Positions 6,655-12,350 of a stretch of DNA of 12,350 bases are shown one piece after another. The stretch covers positions 10,001 to 22,350 of the forward strand of contig JAWQFJ010018219.1 of NCBI GenBank assembly GCA_034096865.1. The letters are read 5' to 3'. The first letter of the stretch is position 1; the number at the start of each line of letters is the position of its first letter. The position numbers were made by a program, and so were the translations under genes. The notes under the pieces were generated by a model. It ran no database searches, was not told the origin of the DNA, and saw only the letters and a list, made by a program, of their open reading frames with translations. This DNA comes from Theodoxus fluviatilis (Eukaryota; Mollusca; Gastropoda; Cycloneritida; Neritidae).

Positions 6655-6969
6655 TTATTCCATTTATTTTCAAGCCGTTTGCATCATTGGAAGGAGAAAG
6701 TCTATTTTACAACCATGCTAATTGTTTAGAATATCCAAAAGGCAACATCCGTCTCAATTTTCAGTGGAGGGTCACATATGTAGAATGCATCAATAGTGTA
6801 TTTAAACTGTTACATTATTCAAATCGAAATGTAGGCCGCAGCTGCTTGGTCGAGTTCGAGCCACTGTAACAGAGTAAGCTGCATGATATTACATAGCTCA
6901 TCTCAGCAGTTCCAGCAGTCCACGTGGGGAGTGAAGTGACGTATGCATCGCATTACACGGCTTGTGCGG
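6655..6969. other. single-copy-like spacer with a diverged R copy
   Basis: Bases about 6774-6840 resemble family R: TATGTAGAATGCATCAATAG versus TATGTTGAATGCATCAATAG, then AATCGAAATGTAGGCC versus AATCGAAATGCAGGTC in copy 1. GTTCGAGCC at 6854-6862 resembles a tRNA B box, but no A box or cloverleaf was found. CACGTG lies at 6921-6926. From about 6936 the sequence begins to resemble the right part of the 51-bp unit that follows. Confidence 0.5.
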
Positions 6970-7259
6970 CCTATTCGTATGCAACAGTCCCCAACACTAC
7001 ATCGCGTAAGACCACTTCGGCATATTCGTATGCAGCAGTCTCCAACACTACATCGCGTAAGACCACTTCGGCATATTCGTATGCAGCAGTCCCCAACACT
7101 ACATCGCGTAAGACCACTTCGGCATATTCGTATGCAACAGTCCCCAACACTACATCGCGTAAGACCACTTCGGCCTTTTCGTATGCAACAGTCCCCAACA
7201 CTACATCGCGTAAGACCACTTCGGCATATCGGTATGCAACAGTCCCCAACACTACATCG
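6970..7259 (+). repeat. 51-bp tandem repeat, 5.7 copies
   Basis: Units start at 6970, 7021, 7072, 7123, 7174 and 7225, the last truncated at 7259. They differ by a few substitutions (A/G in GCAACAGTC versus GCAGCAGTC, and a first-base or TTTT change). Key words are TATTCGTATGCA, CCCCAACACTACATCGCG and TAAGACCACTTCGG. Because 51 is a multiple of three, the array stays open in more than one frame and on both strands, giving 17-residue repeats (SYATVPNTTSRKTTSA on plus). There is no start context, signal or flanking coding sequence to support a protein. A more diverged copy probably lies at 6936-6969. Confidence 0.95.
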
Positions 7260-7930
7260 GAGCAGGTTGAAATGGGGGTGGGGGATGGGTATGGGGATGG
7301 TAGGGGTGGGGAATGGGTATGAGAGTGGTAGGGGTGGGGAATGGGTATGAGGATGGTAGGGGTGGGGGATGGGTATGAGGGTGGTAGGGGTGGGGAATGG
7401 GTATGGGGATGGTAGGGCTGGGGAATGAGTATGAGATTGGTAGGGGTGGGGAATGGGCATGAGGATAGTAGGGCAGGGGAATGAGTATGAGAGTGGTAGG
7501 GAAGGGGAATAGGTATGAGGATGGTAGGGGTCGGGGATGGGTATGAGGGTGGTAGGGGTGGGGAAATGGGTATGGGGGATGGGGATAGGTCGGGGGGGGG
7601 GGTAATGGGTCTGGGGATGGTGATGGGGGGGGAATGGGTACTGGGGCTGGGGATGGTAGGGGGGGGGTGATGGTGCTGGGCGCTGGTCGGGGTCGGGGCT
7701 GGGTATGAGCGTGGTGGTAGGGGTGGGGAATGTGGTATGGGGCATGGGGCATGGTAGGGGTGGGGGACTGGGTATGAAAATGGTAGGTGCGTTGGTGAAT
7801 GGGTCCTGGGGATAGGTAGGGGTGGTGACTGGTGTATGAGGTGTGTAGTGGTGGGGAATGTGGTATGCAGGCTCTGGTAGGGGTGGAGGAATGTTCTCTG
7901 GGGATGGTAGGGGTGGGGACATGGTGTCTG
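7260..7930 (+). repeat. G-rich 28-bp satellite, A-type subfamily
   Basis: Degenerate 28-bp units centre on GGTAGGGGTGGGG followed by AATGGGTATGAG. Variation is mainly single substitutions plus length changes in G-runs, growing toward 7550-7700 where runs reach 9-11 G. Every unit holds several G-runs, so the plus strand has dense G-quadruplex potential. The minus strand lacks stop trinucleotides in the repeat, which alone explains a 339-codon proline-rich frame there. A unit at about 7681-7710 is a hybrid with the next subfamily. Confidence 0.93.
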
Positions 7931-9735
7931 AGGGTTGTACGTTGTTGGTGACATGGGTAGTGGATCTGTCGCTGAGGATGGGTGTGACTTGGTCCGCGTG
8001 TGTTCCGGTAAGGTGGCGCAGTGGGTTCTGATGGTTTGTAAGTTGGTGGGCATGAGGTATGGGATGGTCGTGGTGGGTGCCTTGGATACCTGTGTCTGGT
8101 CAGGGGTGGGGCCTGAGGTCTTGCGGGTTTGTTCGGTGGTGGGGGACTGCGTCTCTGGGTGTGGTCTGGGGTGTAGCCTGGGTCTGTCGCGTGGGTCGGG
8201 GTGCGACCTGGGTCTGCGTGGTTGTCAGTGGTGGTGCCGGGGTCTGCGGCTGGTCGGGGTGGGGGGCCCTGGGTTCTGTGTGCTGGTCGGGGTGGGGCCT
8301 GGGTCTGGGGCTGGTCGTGTTGGCGCCTGGGTCCTGCGGGCTGGCTCCGCGAGTGGGGCCTGGGGCCATTGCGGGTTGGTCTGGGTTGGGGCCTGGGGCC
8401 GTGGCGCTGGTCGGGGTGGGGCTATGCGTTGCTGAAGTTTGGTTCGGGTGGAGGCCTGGGTTTGGGGCTGGTCGGGGGTGGTCGCCTGGGGACTGGGGCT
8501 GGTAGCCGGGGGTGTGGGGTGGGGTGCAGCGTCGGGGGCTGGTCCGGCCCGTGGGGGCTGAGTCTGCCCGTCTGCTGTTCGGGGTGCGGCATGGGCTGCG
8601 GGCTGGTCTGGGGGTGGGGCCTGGGTCTGGGAGCGGGTACTGCGGTGGTGGCGGCTGGGTCCGCGTGTGGTCGGGGTGGGGCCTAGGGTTCTGCGGGTTG
8701 GCGGGGTTGGGCCGGGTCTCCTGCTGGCTGTCGGGCTGGGGCCTGGGTCTTGGTGCTGGTCTCGGTGTGGTGCCTGGGGTCTGCGGGGGTCTGGGTGGGG
8801 CGCGGGGTCTGCGGGTGGTCGGTGTGTGGGGGACATGGGTATGACGGGTGGTTGTCGGGTGGGGCCTGGTTTCTGGAGGCTGGGGTTGGTTCGGGGGGGG
8901 TCTGGTCTGCGTGGTGAGTCGGCCTGGGGCCTGGGTCACTGCTGTGGTGGTCGGGGTGGTGGCCTGGTTCTGGGGCCTGGGTACTGGTCCTGGGGTGGGG
9001 CCTGGGTCTGCGGGTGCTCGGGTGGTGCCTGGGTGGCGAGGGCTGTGTCGGGTGGGTGCGGCTGGGATCCTTCGGGTGGTTCGGCCTGGGGCCTGGTGTA
9101 CTGCCGGTGGTCGGGGTGGGGCCACTGGTTCTGGCGGCTGGGCACTGGGCTCGGCCGTGGGGCGGTGCGGGGCCTGGGTACTGGGGACTGGTCGTGGTGG
9201 TGGCCGGATGGGTCCTGCGGGTGGTCGGGGTGGGGCCCTGGTTCTGGGGCTAGGAGGTTTGGTCTCTGGGGGGGCTTGGGTCTGCGTCGTGGTCGGCCTG
9301 CGGCCTGGGTCTGCGGGTGGTCGGGGTGAGGGCCTGGGGGTCTGGAGGCTGGTCTAGGGTGGGGGCCTTGTGGTCTGACGGGTGGTCGGGGTGGGGCCTG
9401 AGTTCGTAGGGTCCTGGTGGTTGGTCGGGGGGGGCTGTAGTCTTGCTGGTGGTCGTCCTGGGGCCTGGGGTTTTTCTGCAGGTGTGTTCGGGGTGGGGCC
9501 TGGTTTATGGGGCTGGGGCCCTGGTCCGGGGTGGGGCCTGGGTCTGGCGTGGTGGTCCGGGGTGGGGCCTGGTTCCGCGGCTGGTCGCGGGTGGCGGCTG
9601 GCCATGGGGCTGGTCTGGCTGGGGCACCTGGGTCTGCGGCACTGGGTCGTGGGTGGGCCTGGGCTGGGGTCTGGTCGGGGTGAGGGCCTAGGGTCATGCG
9701 GGTGGTCGGGGTTGGGGCCTGGCTCTACTCGGTCA
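7931..9735 (+). repeat. G-rich 28-bp satellite, C-type subfamily
   Basis: Units again have a 28-bp period, now centred on GGTCGGGGTGGGG followed by CCTGGGTCTGCG. They align with the A-type units without gaps. The first 130 bases (7931-8060) are strongly degenerate. The rest is variable in sequence, with many insertions, but keeps the period. Neither strand's unit contains stop trinucleotides, so long Gly/Trp/Val-rich (plus) and Pro/Arg/Thr-rich (minus) frames overlap throughout. They are composition artefacts. Confidence 0.9.
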
Positions 9736-9780
9736 CCCTACCCCCCACCCCGGGCCGGCCGGCGGCCCCGCGCGCGCTTC
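9736..9780. other. CpG-rich junction where strand bias reverses
   Basis: Between the G-rich and C-rich arrays lies a short stretch with both G and C. It includes nested GGCCGGCC / CCGGCCGG palindromes (9753-9762) and a CGCGCGCG run (9769-9777). Upstream the plus strand is G-rich; downstream it is C-rich. The junction may be a real inversion point or an assembly join. Confidence 0.7.
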
Positions 9781-10245
9781 CCTTCCCCACCCCCCTCCCC
9801 CCCTCTCCTGCCCCCCCTTCTCCCCACCCCCCTACCCTCCCCATCCATCCCCTTTCCCCCCCCCCTCACCTCCGCTCCTAAGACCCTCCATTTCCCCAAC
9901 CCTCCCCTCCCCCATGCCCTTTCCTCCCCGGTCTTCCCCTCCTCCTTCCCCCCTTGCCTGCCCGGCCCCGCCCTCCCCCCCTCCTGCCTCCCTTCGCCGC
10001 ACCTCCTCCCCTTGTTCCCCTCCCCCTCCCCCGTCCCACCCCCCTCCCCCCCTCACTCCCCCCCATGTCCCCCTTCCTTCCCCCCCTCCTAACCCATCCG
10101 CCCCCCCTTCCTACCCCCCCCTCCCCCTCCCCCCTTCCCCCCCCCCTACCCGCCCTCCTACCTCATCCCTTCCCCCACCCCTGCCCCTCCACCGCTACCC
10201 CCCTTCCCCACCCCTACCTACCCCTCACTACCTTCCCCCCCTCTC
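9781..10245 (-). repeat. C-rich DNA with degenerate inverted 28-mer units
   Basis: Plus-strand words such as CCCCACCCCCCTACCCTCCC (9823 onward) and CTCATCCCTTCCCCCACCCC (10162 onward), then TTCCCCACCCCTACC (10204 onward), match the reverse complement of the A-type 28-mer. Expected words there are CTCATACCCATTCCCC and ACCCCTACCATC. Purines are spaced as that complement predicts, then disappear after about 10245. Alignment is by eye and the region is low-complexity, so the assignment is moderate. Confidence 0.5.
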
Positions 10246-12111
10246 GCTCTCGCCCCCCCTCCTCCCCCTTCCCCCCCCCTCCCCCCCCCCCCCTCCCTCT
10301 CCCCTCCCCTCCCCCTCTCCCCCCCCCTCTCCCTCCCCTCCCTCTCCCCTCCATCTCCCCCCTCCCCCTCCTCCCCCTCCCCCCTCCTCCCCCCTCCCTC
10401 CCCCCCACCCTCCCCTCCCCCCCTCCTTTCCCCCCCCCCTCCTGCCCTCCCTCCCCCCCCCCCCCCCCTCCCCTCTCCCCTCCCCCCCCCTCCCTCCCTT
10501 TCCCCCCCTCCCTCCCCCCCCTCTCCCCTCCCCCTCCTCCCTCTTCCCCCCCCTTTCTCCCTCTCTCCCCCCTCCCCTCCCCCTCCCCCCCCCCCCCCTC
10601 CCCCCCTCCTCCCCCCCCTCCCCCTCCCTCCCCCCCCCTCCCGCCTTCTTCCCCCCCCCTCCCCCTCCCCCTCCCCTCCCCTCCCCCTCCCCTCCCCCCC
10701 CTCTTCCCCCTTCCCTCCCTCCCCTCCTCCCCCCCCCCTCCCCCCCCTCCCCCCCCTCCTCCCTCCTCCTTCCACTTCCCCCCTCCTCCCCCTTCCCTCC
10801 CCTCCCCACCCCTCCCCTCCCCCTCCCCCCCCCCTCCCCCCCCTCCTCCCCCTCCCCCTCCTCCCCCCCCTCCTCCCCCTCCCCCCCCCTCTCCCCCCTC
10901 CTCCCCCCTCCCCCCCCCCCCTCCCCCCCCTTCCCACCTCCCCCCTCCCTCCCCCCCCCCCCCCTCCCCCCCCCCCCCCCCCCCTCCTCCCCCTCCCCCC
11001 CCTCCCGCCCCCTCCCCCTCCCCCCCCCCCCCTCCCCCTCCCCCCTCTTCCCCCCCCCTCCCTCTCCCCTTCCTCCTTCCCCCTCCCCCCCCCCTCCTCC
11101 CTTCCTCCCCCCCCCTCCCCTCCTCTCCCCCTCCCTCTCCCCCCCCCTCCCCCTCCCCCCCCCCCTCCTCCTTCTCCCCCCCCCTCCCCCTCCCCCCCCC
11201 CCTCCGCCCCCCCCCCCCTCCTCCTCCCCCCCCCCCCCTCCCCCTCCCCTGCCCCTTCCCCCCCCCCTCCCCCCCTCCTGCCCCTATTCCCCCCCTCCTC
11301 CCCTCCCCTCCCCCTCAACTCCCCCCCCCCTCCCCTCCCCCTCCCCCTCCCCCCCCCCCCTTCCCACCCCCCCTCCCCTGTCCCCCCCCCCTCCCCCCCC
11401 CTCCCCCTCCTCCCCCCTTCCTCCCCCTCCTCCCCCCCTCTCTCCCCCCCCCCCTCCCCCCCCCCCCCCTCCCCCCCTTCCTTCCCCCCTTCCCCCCTCC
11501 CCTCCCCCCCTTCCCCCCTCCCCTCCCCCCCCCCCCTCCCCCCCCCTCCCCTCCCCCCCCCCCCCTCCCCCCCCTCCCCCTCTCCTCCCCCTCCCCTCCC
11601 CCCTCCCCCCTCCACCCCCCTTCCCCCCCCCCTTCCCCCCTCCCCCCTTCCCCCCCCCTCCCCTTCCTCCCCCCCCCCCCCCCCCTCCCCCCCCCCTCCC
11701 CCTTCCCCCCCCTCCCTCCCCCCCCCGCTCCCCCCCCCCCCCCCCTCCTCCCCCCCTCCCCCCAGTCCCCCCCCCCCCCCCTCCCCTTCCCCCCCCCCCC
11801 TCCCCCCCCCCCCCTACCCCTCCCCTCCCCCCTCTCCCCCCCCCCCTCCCCTCCCTCCCCTCCCCCTCTCCCCCCCTCCCCCTCCCCCCCCCCCGCCCCC
11901 TCCCCTCCTCCCTCCCCCTCCCCCCCCCCCCCCTCCCTCTCCCCCTCCCCCCCCCCCCCCCCCTCTCCCCCTCCCCCCCCCCCCCCCCCTCCTCCCCCCC
12001 CCCCCCTTCCCCCCGTCCCCCCCCCCCTCCCCCCCCTGCCCCGCCCCCTCCACCTCCCCCCACTCTCCCTTCCCTTCCCTCCCCCCCTCCTCCTCCCCTC
12101 CCCTTCCTTCT

Positions 12112-12151
<40 letters not shown>

Positions 12152-12335
12152 TTCCTCCCTCCCCCTCTCCCCTCCCTCCGCCCCCCCCCCCCCCCTCCTC
12201 CTCCCCCTCTCCCCCTCTCTCCTCGCCCCTCCTCCCCCCCCCTCCTCCCCTTCCCCCTCCCCCCCTCCTCTCCCCACCCCTTCCTCCCCCCCCTCCTCCA
12301 TCCCCCTCCCCCTCCCGCCCCCCCCTCTCCCCCCT
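10246..12335. repeat. 2.1-kb C/T-only polypyrimidine tract
   Basis: The plus strand is almost entirely C with interspersed T. Purines are rare single bases, and C-runs lengthen toward the end (longest about 36-38 at 12113-12150). I see no fixed period. Stop codons all contain a purine, so a C/T tract cannot contain one: this explains the 810-codon proline/serine/leucine frame on plus and the glycine/glutamate/arginine frames on minus. The complementary G/A strand could form G-quadruplexes or triplexes. Sequence accuracy here is doubtful. The tract ends just before 12350, with GCTTAGTGTT. Confidence 0.93.
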
Positions 12336-12350
12336 GCTCCGCTTAGTGTT

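Noticed and set aside
6840..6870. tRNA-like B box (GTTCGAGCC) suggesting a tRNA or SINE
   Set aside because: There is no A box at proper spacing, no cloverleaf and no A-rich or LINE-like tail.
6903..8053. 339- and 360-codon proline-rich frames on minus
   Set aside because: The reverse complement of the 28-bp and 51-bp repeats lacks stop trinucleotides. The 28-bp period rotates the frame, so no consistent protein repeat is encoded.
8100..9697. Overlapping Gly/Trp-rich and Pro/Arg/Thr-rich frames on both strands
   Set aside because: The C-type unit has no stops in any frame of either strand, so overlapping frames everywhere are expected by chance.
10218..12063. Glycine/arginine/glutamate-rich frames on minus, resembling RGG proteins
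   Set aside because: This is merely the G/A complement of the polypyrimidine tract.
7260..12335. Telomeric repeat
   Set aside because: The G-rich and C-rich units do not match TTAGGG, TTAGG or other known telomere repeats.
9914..12346. 810-codon proline/serine/leucine-rich open frame on plus
   Set aside because: C/T-only DNA cannot contain TAA, TAG or TGA, so any frame is open. There is no start context, domain or codon structure.

Overview
The window looks like repeat-dominated, non-coding nuclear DNA of a metazoan, probably an invertebrate. No complete protein-coding gene, RNA gene, CRISPR array or bacterial-style operon can be supported. The animal assignment rests on three things: a decayed 3' end of a CR1/L2/Rex1-type non-LTR retrotransposon (minus strand, about 567-760, with a CAT microsatellite tail), a short foldback or MITE-like element with 51-bp inverted arms (3530-4042), and long micro- and minisatellites. 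A mollusc or other lophotrochozoan is plausible from the style of the repeats, but that is a guess.

Layout: 1-340 is mostly single-copy and may hold the end of one exon (3-106) before a GTGAGT donor. 344-895 is a compound microsatellite block (CA/CG/CA, GA/GT/GA, GAT) into which the retrotransposon remnant is set. 896-2394 is single-copy-like, with CRE (TGACGTCA), CCAAT and CACGTG motifs and only tiny doubtful ORFs. 2395-3500 is a minisatellite of a 15-bp module and a 17-bp linker, packed with AGGTCA/TGACCT half-sites. 3530-4042 is the foldback element. 4324-4857 is a tandem set of about 204-bp repeats, with one relative inside the foldback element and a diverged relative near 6774. 5288-6645 is a 32-bp minisatellite of about 42 copies. 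6970-7259 is a 51-bp tandem repeat of 5.7 copies.

From 7260 to 9735 the plus strand is a very G-rich array with a 28-bp period. It falls into two related subfamilies that differ mainly by A versus C at matching positions. At about 9736-9780 a CpG-rich junction switches the strand bias: 9781-10245 carries degenerate units that look like the reverse complement of the A-type 28-mer, and 10246-12335 is almost pure C/T. The long open frames across 6903-12346, including an 810-codon proline-rich frame, follow from composition and period. They are not genes.

No genes can be seen working together. The interest lies in repeat architecture: a nuclear-receptor half-site array, a foldback element containing a copy of the neighbouring tandem repeat, and a two-subfamily G-rich satellite that appears to reverse orientation. 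Several low-complexity stretches may carry sequencing or assembly errors.
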